Assembly: GCA_021775775.1 (NCBI GenBank)
Contig: JAJFHF010000013.1
Span: 1-37,244 of the forward strand
Origin: Hyphomicrobiaceae bacterium
GTDB taxonomy: Bacteria > Pseudomonadota > Alphaproteobacteria > Rhizobiales > HXMU1428-3
Reading direction: 5' to 3'
DNA length: 37,244 bases
The notes beneath the pieces were generated by a model that searched no databases, was not told the origin of the DNA, and saw nothing but the letters and a program-made list of their open reading frames with translations. Made by a program: the position numbers and the translations under genes. Positions 8,291-16,390 of this stretch are shown one piece after another; within the stretch, counting starts at the first letter, position 1, and each line of letters opens with the position of its first letter.

Positions 8291-8515
8291 ATGGCTACAG
8301 TTAGAGAGATAGTAAATGTTATTGGAAGGGACGCGCTTGCGGACGCTTTAGGATTGGCTAATGCAAAAAGCATTCAGCCGGCGGTGACTGCGGGTGAGTT
8401 TCCAGCCGCTTGGTATCCAACCATTAAAGAGCTTTGCGAAAAACAAGAGATTAGTATTCCCATGGCTCTATTCAATTGGAAAATACCTGTATCTGACAAC
8501 CACACCACAGCCTAA
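8291..8515 (+). CDS. Cro-like regulator
   Basis: VREIVNVIGRDALADALGLANAKSIQPAVTAGEFPAAWYPTIKELCEKQEISIPMALFNWK; first gene of PR-like transcript. Confidence 0.75.
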   Translation: MATVREIVNVIGRDALADALGLANAKSIQPAVTAGEFPAAWYPTIKELCEKQEISIPMALFNWKIPVSDNHTTA

Positions 8516-8574
8516 CCACCATTACCCCCGCGTATTTGGGATCACATACCAATTTTAAACCACGCGGGGGGGCA

Positions 8575-9072
8575 ATGCCTAGCTACACCAAAGCAGCAAC
8601 ATCTTGGACGCCTGACAGGGTTGATCTTTTAAAAGAGCTTTGGGCTAAAGGGCATTCATGCAGCCAGATCGCGGCGCAGCTTGGCGGCCTGACTAGAAAT
8701 GCGGTTATAGGCAAAAAATCTAGGCTTGGACTGCCCGAAAGAAGAACGACTTTAAGCGCTACCAGGCGCAAGAGGACGGTTAAGCAGCCGCCGCAAAAAT
8801 CTATGGCCCAGCCCGTTGCATTCAGAGGACCAGAAATCATCCCTTCAAGTAAACCATTTTCAACCAAAGTTTTCGAAGCGGGTGATCGTAAGCCAGTTAC
8901 GATTGATGATTTACACGGCTTGTCCTGCCGCTTTCCATTTGATGACCAGGACGGCAATCATATCGGCTATTGCGGCGCTACTAAAACTGGCGAGGCTTAT
9001 TGCGATTTCCATGCGGCTATTGCTTATCCAGCCTTAAGGCACCTGGCTGAAAGAAAAGAGGAGGTTGCATGA
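8575..9072 (+). CDS. GcrA-family cell-cycle regulator homologue
   Basis: SWTPDRVDLLKELWAKGHSCSQIAAQLGGLTRNAVIGKKSRLGLPER plus C-terminal LSCRFPF...YCGATKTGEAYCDFHAAIAY. Confidence 0.9.
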   Translation: MPSYTKAATSWTPDRVDLLKELWAKGHSCSQIAAQLGGLTRNAVIGKKSRLGLPERRTTLSATRRKRTVKQPPQKSMAQPVAFRGPEIIPSSKPFSTKVFEAGDRKPVTIDDLHGLSCRFPFDDQDGNHIGYCGATKTGEAYCDFHAAIAYPALRHLAERKEEVA

Positions 9073-9428
9073 AAAAGAAATCAAACAAAAGCACCGTGCA
9101 CAGAATTAAACGACCGTCAAAGAAGAAGGTCAGACAGTCGCAAGCAGACAAGTACAGAGACCAGGTTTTAGCTTATTTGCATATGGAGGATGAACAACCC
9201 TCCAGAGGATGGACACGAGCCTCCAGCATATATTCAGACTATGTTTATGACTGTCTTTCGGAGGGTGCATCTTATTGTAAACAAACAACATTTGGCAAAA
9301 TAGCGTCTGACTGTCTGGAGAGACAAAAGCGGAGGGACGGCTATGTTTATTACCGTCCGAAACTATCCCTCTACAATTACTTACTCTCCCTCCTAGAGGG
9401 GTGCGGGGACGTTAAAAAGGCCGCGTGA
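9069..9428 (+). CDS. hypothetical basic protein, possible winged-helix
   Basis: ASSIYSDYVYDCLSEGASYCKQTTFGKIASDCLERQKRRDGYVYYRPK resembles a wHTH; ATGA overlap with GcrA-like gene. Confidence 0.55.
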   Translation: MKKKSNKSTVHRIKRPSKKKVRQSQADKYRDQVLAYLHMEDEQPSRGWTRASSIYSDYVYDCLSEGASYCKQTTFGKIASDCLERQKRRDGYVYYRPKLSLYNYLLSLLEGCGDVKKAA

Positions 9429-9440
9429 ATTTAAACAGCA

Positions 9441-9483
9441 AAAAACCCCAAATCAAATTTGCCGTTTGAAGAGGGGTTTTTGA
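9441..9483. terminator. bidirectional intrinsic terminator
   Basis: AAAAACCCC (9441-9449) / GGGGTTTTT (9473-9481). Confidence 0.75.
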
Positions 9484-9645
9484 AACAATGACGCTTTTTG
9501 CAGAAGCGTTAAAATCAATCGAACTTACAGAAGGCAATTCCATTAAGTAGGAATGAATTGATGCCTTCGTTTATACACAGGTTCTTAACAGAAGGCAATA
9601 AAATAACATGGAAGGTTCAAACTTTCAACAGGATAATAAGGCCGC

Positions 9646-9876
9646 TTATTCAGGATCATTAAGCTCTAACCGACGCTCAATTCTTTCAAGCTTGTCTTGC
9701 ATAGAAGCAAGGGCAGCGTCTTGTGATACCTCGGAGTTCATGAAGCCAGCCATATGGGATTTTAAACCTCGGATTTCTGCTTTAACGTCAGATATATCAC
9801 TGGCCATTCCGCCTAATTTAGACTGTACGCTCTTTAAATGCTCTAGGAGCAATTCGTTTGTCACATTATCAGCCAT
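9646..9876 (-). CDS. small coiled-coil protein
   Basis: TNELLLEHLKSVQSKLGGMASDISDVKAEIRGLKSHMAGF; abuts the XRE gene. Confidence 0.65.
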   Translation of the reverse strand: MADNVTNELLLEHLKSVQSKLGGMASDISDVKAEIRGLKSHMAGFMNSEVSQDAALASMQDKLERIERRLELNDPE

Positions 9877-10119
9877 CTATTGGGATTCCTTCTTTAAACG
9901 AACACCTGGGCCTGATGTAGGGGTTTCAGGGATGAATTCAATGCCTGATTGTTCGAGGGCGACTTTGATCCCAAGAATATTGTTTGTGTGGGGTATGCGA
10001 CGACCTTTTTCAAAGTCCCTAATAGTGCTTAACCCTAAACTAGATATAGTTGCTAGTTCTTGCTGGGATAACTCAAGGAGGGCTCTTGCGGCTCTGCATT
10101 GTTCGATAGTAATTTCCAT
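9877..10119 (-). CDS. XRE-family HTH regulator
   Basis: EQCRAARALLELSQQELATISSLGLSTIRDFEKGRRIPHTNNILGIKVALEQSGIEFI. Confidence 0.85.
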   Translation of the reverse strand: MEITIEQCRAARALLELSQQELATISSLGLSTIRDFEKGRRIPHTNNILGIKVALEQSGIEFIPETPTSGPGVRLKKESQ

Positions 10120-10135
10120 ATCTCAATATGGCAAA

Positions 10136-10221
10136 GTCAACGATAAAAATCAAGAAAAAACTATAATCGTTGACAAGTTAAAAGTAATGGATTACGTTGA
10201 CCATCAACGAATACCGTTGAC
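10136..10221. promoter_or_regulatory. cluster of GTCAACG/CGTTGAC half-sites
   Basis: GTCAACGAT 10136, ATCGTTGAC 10166, perfect CGTTGA-CCA-TCAACG 10195-10209, CGTTGAC 10215; TTGACA at 10170. Confidence 0.65.
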
Positions 10222-10292
10222 TATATCAGCCCAAGCCAGTGTTGGAAGCACTGACAAGGGCCTAACCAAGCTAACCTTTATTGGAGGTCATC

Positions 10293-10616
10293 ATGGCTAC
10301 ACATTCAATACACCCGGAGTCCGATCAGGGCAACGACGATTTACTCATCAGCATCGCAAAAGTTTACATGCAGCTGGAAAGCTTGCACACAAAAGGCCGT
10401 CATTTATGGCCAGAAGACGAAGATGCTTTAATTCTTTACATGGACCGTCTGCAAAATGCGGCTCTCACAATAGAGATAAAAACACCAGAAGATTGTTTGG
10501 CTTTGGGAGCCATGTTTACCGCCAAGCAAGACTTAGACCCGGACAGCAAGGGACCGTTTCAGCAAGTGGAATGCAAGATGTTCGAATTTTCACGACAGAT
10601 GATCAAAGAGCAGTAG
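10293..10616 (+). CDS. hypothetical phage protein
   Basis: GGAGG Shine-Dalgarno before ATG at 10293. Confidence 0.6.
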   Translation: MATHSIHPESDQGNDDLLISIAKVYMQLESLHTKGRHLWPEDEDALILYMDRLQNAALTIEIKTPEDCLALGAMFTAKQDLDPDSKGPFQQVECKMFEFSRQMIKEQ

Positions 10617-10629
10617 GGGGCACGGTGTA

Positions 10630-10896
10630 ATGGAGGTCCATAAAGAATGTTTTCCTGAAATGATTGAGTTTTTGCGTGATCACGCCAGTGATCAAGAATG
10701 TGCATTTTTAGATCGTTACTGCGAAATTTTAAAAAGAGATCATAATAAGATCGAACCAGGGAGCAAGGATTCCCTAAGGTTCACAGAAATAGCTAATCAA
10801 TCAGGTTATTTTGAAAGTGAAGTGTTCTTTCGCCATCTTCAAAAGATGCAGCCTATAATTTCAAACCTTCTCGATCAACTTGAGGAGGGCGAGTGA
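10630..10896 (+). CDS. hypothetical phage protein
   Basis: ORF in operon, overlaps next gene. Confidence 0.55.
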   Translation: MEVHKECFPEMIEFLRDHASDQECAFLDRYCEILKRDHNKIEPGSKDSLRFTEIANQSGYFESEVFFRHLQKMQPIISNLLDQLEEGE

Positions 10897-11774
10897 TGAA
10901 TAAGATTGGCCATAACAATCCTCCTAAACAAAGCGTTTTTCGTAATACAGATAAAGGTGATAGTCACACAACGATTCTCAATGAAATGATTCATGACAAG
11001 CGCCTGAGTTATGATCAAATAGGTATCTTGACCTTTCTTTTGAGCCAGCCATATGACTGGGTTGTTACCTCTAAATTGATGATCAGAAAGGGATGCAAGA
11101 AAGATAAGCTTTACCGCCTTCTCGCTGAATTAACGCTACTTGGTTACATGGGCTTTGAGGACATTAGGGACGAAAATAATCAGTATTTAGGGCGTCATTA
11201 CTGGGTTTCTGATAAGCCGTTTGCTGAAATACCGAAAGGAGACTGGCCGCTTACGGAAAAACCGGACACGGGTATCGAAAAATCACAACAAAAACAACCG
11301 TTAACGGAAAAACCGGACGCGGGACCCGTAAGCGGTTCTGCCGTAAGCGGAAAAACCGCCTCTATACAAAATAATATAAGAAACAAAAAAGAAAAAGAAG
11401 AAAAAGAAGATTATTTGGTTTTGGCTTTTGAGGCCTTCAATGATCTAACAGAAAGATCGCCTGTACAAAAAATCATCAAATTATCTGATAAGCGAAAAAA
11501 AGCACTAAGAGCCAGATTGGGAGAGCATAACCTCAATGGTTGGCACAGTGCTTTAGCTGCAATCGAAAGGTCGAGTTTTTTATGTGGGGATAATGACCGA
11601 GGATGGAAAGCTGATTTTGATTGGTTAGTAAATCCAAATAATTTTCTCAAAGTGATTGAGGGAAAATACGGCAACGGACGAGTACGAAAATCAAAAATCA
11701 GCGAAGAGCGAAAAGTCGAGTTGTTGGCCAAGTACGCAGCCCCCCCACCGATCATCAGCGAGGATGCACGATGA
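10896..11774 (+). CDS. winged-helix replication protein
   Basis: SHTTILNEMIHDKRLSYDQIGILTFLLSQPYDWVVTSKLMIRKGCKKDKLYRLLAELTLLGYM; LTEKPD repeats in the linker. Confidence 0.7.
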   Translation: MNKIGHNNPPKQSVFRNTDKGDSHTTILNEMIHDKRLSYDQIGILTFLLSQPYDWVVTSKLMIRKGCKKDKLYRLLAELTLLGYMGFEDIRDENNQYLGRHYWVSDKPFAEIPKGDWPLTEKPDTGIEKSQQKQPLTEKPDAGPVSGSAVSGKTASIQNNIRNKKEKEEKEDYLVLAFEAFNDLTERSPVQKIIKLSDKRKKALRARLGEHNLNGWHSALAAIERSSFLCGDNDRGWKADFDWLVNPNNFLKVIEGKYGNGRVRKSKISEERKVELLAKYAAPPPIISEDAR

Positions 11775-12319
11775 AAACAGCGGATGAGCTTTGCAGCCAA
11801 AACAAAATACCCCAAAACCAACCGCTCAAGGCCGGGCACAACTACACGACTTGCCCCGAATGCAGCCAACAGCGCAAACCACGCAACAGGAAAACAAAAT
11901 GCTTGAGAGTGACGGTTGACCAGCTTGGAATTAAATTTACCTGCTTTCATTGCGGGTGGTACGGGCACGGATTTTATGACGAGGATGAACATGGAACATA
12001 TCAAAATTCAAGAAATCGATTGGGCGGAAAGCCGGGGGCTGGACGCGGAACAAGCGCGCAGGCAAGGGCTGGAAGCGCAGGGGAGCAAGATCGGGTTCAG
12101 GTACGAATTTGGCGGACAGACGAAATTCACGAAATGGCGCAATCACGACAAAACGGGCTGGAACATACAGCCAAGCGGACAGCCAATGTTTCTGTTCAAC
12201 GTGGATTGCCTAGCGGATCACGTCTGCATCCCCGAGGAAGTTCACACGCCATTGATAATCACGGAGGGCGAGTTAGACGCGATAAGCTGCATTCAGGTGG
12301 GGTTCTCGTTCGTCGTTAG
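11771..12319 (+). CDS. primase-type zinc-binding domain ORF (credible coding to about 12000)
   Basis: YTTCPECSQQRKPRNRKTKCLRVTVDQLGIKFTCFHCGWYGHGF; the rest of the frame lies inside the TOPRIM reading frame. Confidence 0.6.
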   Translation: MKTADELCSQNKIPQNQPLKAGHNYTTCPECSQQRKPRNRKTKCLRVTVDQLGIKFTCFHCGWYGHGFYDEDEHGTYQNSRNRLGGKPGAGRGTSAQARAGSAGEQDRVQVRIWRTDEIHEMAQSRQNGLEHTAKRTANVSVQRGLPSGSRLHPRGSSHAIDNHGGRVRRDKLHSGGVLVRR

Positions 12320-13490
12320 TGTTCCGACAGGTGCCGGATGTTCAAAATCTGAAGGTATAATTGACGCTGGCAATGATAAGCAGTTTCAATATTTGTGGGA
12401 TGTGATCGGGAAAATTGACGAGTTTAAAAAGGTGATTTTATTCACTGATAACGATGATGCAGGACTAACGCTGCGCAATGAATTGTCAATTCGAGTGGGT
12501 GAGAAAAAATGTTATTACGTCCAGGTGCCAGATGGCTGCAAAGACGCTAATGATATTTTGGTCAGGCATGGCAAAGACCATTTGAACCAATTAATAACTC
12601 AGGCAAAGCCGCTTGTAAGTGATGATATTGTTGGTTTGTTTGATTTACCGCCAATGCCTAAAATGCCTCAAATTCTCACAGGCTGGGAGCCATTAAATCA
12701 ACATTGTTTGCTCACACGCCCTGAGTTCATGGTGATTACGGGGGAGCCAGGGACAGGTAAATCTCAGTTTGCCAGAGCCTTGGCGTTTCACTTGAGTTTT
12801 GGATTATCGAGAGGCACATTTAAAACCGGCCCTGATGTTTTACGAGGGATGTTTTTCACACTAGAAGACCCCGCTAGTCGTTTGCAGAGAGACAGCTATT
12901 CATACATGCGCGGGATTGGCTTTGGAAGCTCTGACCCTGAAAAACAACAGCGGGTGAGGGAGTTCATATCTGACCGCATCAAAGTGATCAAACCCTCTGA
13001 CAATGTCTTAACGCTTGATTGGGCGGCTGAAAGAATTGAATGGGCTGTAACCAGACACAATTGTAATTACATCATTTTGGACCCATGGAATGAGGTCGAG
13101 CATGATTTTGGGCGTTTGTCGGAAACCATCTATGTTGGCAATGCCATTAGGCGGTTGAAGCGTCTTTGCTCACGTCTTGGGATTTTACTAATCGTCGTTG
13201 CCCACCCAACAAAACGCGATAAAAAGACAGGCCCTGTTGATCTCTACTCAATCGCAGGGTCAGCAAATTGGTACAACAAATCTGATCACGGGATTGTTTT
13301 GACCAAGCCTGATTTTGGCGAAAATATTCTCAAGGTCGATATCCAAAAATGTAAGGACTGGGAAACAATGGGATCACCAGGCGCTGTCTATATGCGGTTT
13401 AATAGAGATAAGAAAGATTTTGTCTGCCTGTCTGGTGATGAGGTGGCGGAACTAAAGGAAGCTTACGAAGAAAAAGGATTTAACTCATGA
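11977..13490 (+). CDS. TOPRIM / DnaB-like helicase protein
   Basis: LIITEGELDAISCIQVG...VILFTDNDDAG (TOPRIM); FMVITGEPGTGKSQFARALA Walker A; start chosen near MTRMNMEHIK (ORF open from 11916). Confidence 0.85.
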
Positions 13491-13903
13491 CCCCATTTCT
13501 ACTCATTGCAATAACAATTTTAACAGCGGCCCTCCTAGCTAGTTTGCTGGTGAACAGCTCCCAAGCCAAGATAATCAATCGGATAAAAGCCCGTGTTGAG
13601 CAATTGGAGGCTTTGGACCGATCTGAAGAGATCCAACGATTAACAGCTGAGCACGGCGTGAGGATGGGCGCTCTTCGACTTGAGATAGAGAAAATCACTG
13701 ATTGTTACAATGATCTGAAAAAAGAGCGTGGCTGGGGCTTTGAGAGTAGCTCACTGGGAAGCAAAAGCTCAAAAAGGGATGGCCTCCCCACCTTAGCAAT
13801 TAAAGGACCTTCACAGAGAGGATACGAGAGTTTTGAGGGTGATGATTTTGACGATGGAAGAGAGCTTATGACCACCAAGCAAAGAAAAAGGATTGGTGGG
13901 TAA
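13487..13903 (+). CDS. small membrane-anchored coiled-coil protein
   Basis: N-terminal hydrophobic segment then heptads. Confidence 0.55.
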   Translation: MTPFLLIAITILTAALLASLLVNSSQAKIINRIKARVEQLEALDRSEEIQRLTAEHGVRMGALRLEIEKITDCYNDLKKERGWGFESSSLGSKSSKRDGLPTLAIKGPSQRGYESFEGDDFDDGRELMTTKQRKRIGG

Positions 13904-14557
13904 ATGAATATTATTATTAAAGACAAAGCAACCCAAGCGCTTATTGATCGACTAGGAATGAAACTTCTTGAGGAACTTAAAAGGCGCGTATTAGAAATGA
14001 TGGAGCGAGTGAATGCTGATACTCAATCTAATTTAATAGAGGTGGTTGCGTATAGGCATGGGCGGGGGGTTTGTCTTCAAGCAGAGTTCAATGGGGGGCA
14101 GCTTGAGCAGTATTTAAATTCTCAGCATTTGACCTTTGAAGGCCCCTTGAAAAGAAAACCAAAAAACATTGTTAAACCAAGAACAACATCACCAACCCCT
14201 TATAGAGCACTCCCCTCAAAACAGCCTGCAAATTTTATTGACACTCGAGAAATTCATGGAGACAGAGAGATGGCAAATCAAATTAGTGAGCAGCGATTGA
14301 GAGATATAATGAAAGCTGCAAAAAAGCGTGAAGAGTGCCTTCGCGCAAAACCAAGAGACCAGGATGGCGCTATCTCATCAGGTATTGAATTAGAAAAACT
14401 ATTGGACTTGCAAACAGCCACAGCTCTTGTTCGCACCTATCGCGCGGTTCAATCAATTGAAGAAGCAAATTTGGCGGTTGAGACGAGGGCGCTTTCAAGA
14501 TTGATCTCAAATCAAAAATTATTAATTGACGCCTTGGGGGGTGCGCATGGAAATTGA
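13904..14557 (+). CDS. hypothetical phage protein
   Basis: ORF in operon. Confidence 0.55.
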   Translation: MNIIIKDKATQALIDRLGMKLLEELKRRVLEMMERVNADTQSNLIEVVAYRHGRGVCLQAEFNGGQLEQYLNSQHLTFEGPLKRKPKNIVKPRTTSPTPYRALPSKQPANFIDTREIHGDREMANQISEQRLRDIMKAAKKREECLRAKPRDQDGAISSGIELEKLLDLQTATALVRTYRAVQSIEEANLAVETRALSRLISNQKLLIDALGGAHGN

Positions 14558-15263
14558 TAGACAAGCCGCTAAGCAAATACGCGAAGAAAAGGCAAAAAAC
14601 GCCAAAATAAGCTTTGGTGTGCAGAGGTATAACTCAACCACACCAACGCAAGGCCATAGGCATAATACAAGCTATTACCTTGAGCGAATGGAGAAGGGTG
14701 AAGTCGGAAACCCTGAAATAATAGAGGGTAGGGATGCCCCGCCTCAGGCCTTCATAAGCCCAAAGGATGGCCGATATAAACATTTAGCGCCCCCACCACG
14801 ATTAGGAATGCTTAGTCGGCTTTACAGCAATGGGCGACTACGTCTACGACACCTTCGTGCATTGAATCTTTTTCTAACGGATTGCGCTAGAGCACAAGGA
14901 AGTTCAAAAGGGCTAACGGCTCAGCTGTCTGAAAAGGTGGATTGCCCGAAAACACTGAAAGCTCCGGAGGCTTACTTGGGGTCTTATGGGAATGATGCAT
15001 ATTACCGTTATAAGCATATTTATAATGGATTGAGAAACCATGAGCTAGCGCTTTTGGTTTGGTCTGTTGTGCAAGAAATGCTCACAACTGATGAGATCGT
15101 TGCGCGCGACATAGATCGCTCAGGTGACCAGAAAAACGTAGAGACAATCGGGGCTGCCTGTGATGGTTATAAGCACAAAACTGCAGCATCTTCAGCCGGT
15201 ACGGCAAGGCTCCATGCATTGCTTGATTCAATTGCAGAGCTTTACGGATTGAGGGAGGAGTAA
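14547..15263 (+). CDS. hypothetical phage protein
   Basis: ATG at 14547 overlapping previous gene's end. Confidence 0.6.
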   Translation: MEIDRQAAKQIREEKAKNAKISFGVQRYNSTTPTQGHRHNTSYYLERMEKGEVGNPEIIEGRDAPPQAFISPKDGRYKHLAPPPRLGMLSRLYSNGRLRLRHLRALNLFLTDCARAQGSSKGLTAQLSEKVDCPKTLKAPEAYLGSYGNDAYYRYKHIYNGLRNHELALLVWSVVQEMLTTDEIVARDIDRSGDQKNVETIGAACDGYKHKTAASSAGTARLHALLDSIAELYGLREE

Positions 15264-15428
15264 GTGAGGATGTTATCGACCGTGACCAAGTGGTCAAGAT
15301 GTGGCGGCAAAACCACGTGATATGCCTGCAAGTGGCTGATGGTGACTTGTCCGTCATGGAAAAAATCAGATTAAGAGAGCGAAGCGATGTTGATAGATCA
15401 ATATGTGGTGAATGGATAGGGGGGGGTG

Positions 15429-15671
15429 ATGGAGACTGATCTAGATAAAATCAATAAAATTTTTCAAAGTCCATTTGTCCATATGACAGATGAAAAACAG
15501 TTGCAAGCAGAGATCGCACAACGCTTTGATGAGCATGGTATTGAGTATTCAAAAGAGATTGCTGTGACAGGCGGTGTTATAGATTTTCTGGTTTGCCTGT
15601 TGCGGAATGAAAAAAGGATTATGCAAATAAAATCCAAAAACCCGCTTGACACCATGCGCATAGCATGTTAG
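15429..15671 (+). CDS. short PD-(D/E)XK-like protein, possibly truncated
   Basis: EKQLQAEIAQRFDEHGIEYSKEIAVTGGVIDFLV...IMQIKSKN resembles a nuclease core but stops early. Confidence 0.4.
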   Translation: METDLDKINKIFQSPFVHMTDEKQLQAEIAQRFDEHGIEYSKEIAVTGGVIDFLVCLLRNEKRIMQIKSKNPLDTMRIAC

Positions 15672-15674
15672 GTA
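15646..15674 (+). promoter_or_regulatory. candidate late/leader promoter
   Basis: TTGACA (15646-15651), 17 bp, TG-T-TAGGTA (extended -10, 15669-15674). Confidence 0.5.
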
Positions 15675-15693
15675 AATTTCCATAGTTGGAGAT

Positions 15694-15724
15694 GCGCCTA
15701 AAACTCGGTTTTGGGCGCTTTTTT
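15694..15724 (+). terminator. strong intrinsic terminator directly after the promoter
   Basis: GCGCCTAAAAC (15694-15704) / GTTTTGGGCGC (15708-15718), loop TCG, then TTTTTT. Confidence 0.85.
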
Positions 15725-15770
15725 GTGAATAAATTCCTATTTCTAGTAAAGTAGCATAGTAAGAATGCAA

Positions 15771-16390
15771 AGAGGTTGGCAACTGTCCGTCTAAGAAAGA
15801 AGCCAACCCCTCTAATATGAAGTAATCCTAATTCAACTATTTCCAATATTGAAACGGTTATGGCCCTTCCCTGTATGGTCAGGGGTTGTACTCTGACGGG
15901 GGTACCTCTCGGAGCAATGTTGTGCATAGCATTGTGAGCATCGAAGCTCTGAGGGCCACCAGCAATTTTTTTATCGTCTGGTGTATACAGAGGGACGGCA
16001 AACCGACTGTATGTTTATATTTACACCAGATGCTAACCCCACCATTTGCCCTTAGCGGTGGGGACTAATTCAAGCCCCGCACCTCTAGATCGCGTTAAGA
16101 GATATACAATTAGCTACTGTATGCAGGCGATCTACGTGCGGGGTGTCTAATTCAAACAACAATCCAGTTAGAGCAGCCAGGCATGCCCCATGAACGCTTG
16201 AGCGGACCCACCGCTTGCGTTCAACCCAGCACCTCACCTGGTTGCTCTATCCCAATTACACAGGCTCTTTTTGTGTTCACCTCCCTGGCACAAAAACTAA
16301 AGCTTGTGTAACCAGTTTAGTCCACAACGAACCCAAGCGAACCTATACAGAAGCAATCGTAAAACATAGCGCTATGGGATGTTGTGGGCT
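15771..16390 (+). ncRNA. candidate large structured RNA: eight consecutive nested/multibranched stems
   Basis: Stems 15774-15780/15802-15808; 15861-15868/15951-15958 enclosing four hairpins; 15977-15990/16007-16030; 16037-16043/16057-16063; 16075-16093/16127-16143; 16169-16181/16237-16249 enclosing 16191-16197/16217-16223; 16256-16275/16289-16311; 16319-16339/16370-16390. Confidence 0.7.

Noticed and set aside
9608-10630. 340-aa plus ORF
   Set aside because: Antisense to the coiled-coil and XRE genes and runs through the operator cluster and the 10293 gene in another frame.
11411-12004. 197-aa minus ORF
   Set aside because: Antisense to the replication protein and primase zinc-domain genes.
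15299-15439. Small ORF MWRQNHVICLQVADGDLSVMEKIRLRERSD...
   Set aside because: Translation looks plausible and overlaps the next start, but no convincing start/RBS is in frame; possible frameshifted gene, left uncalled.
15862-15961. tRNA gene (7-bp acceptor-like stem followed by ACCA)
   Set aside because: No canonical T-loop, anticodon arm or variable arm; T-arm candidate is only 4 bp with a 6-nt loop. Kept as a domain of the structured RNA.
15886-16068. Plus-strand 60-aa ORF (and minus ORFs 15549-15927)
   Set aside because: No good ribosome site; overlaps the paired region and the translations do not look protein-like.
15771-16390. CRISPR or simple repeat array
   Set aside because: Stem sequences differ from one another; only short linkers repeat, at uneven spacing.
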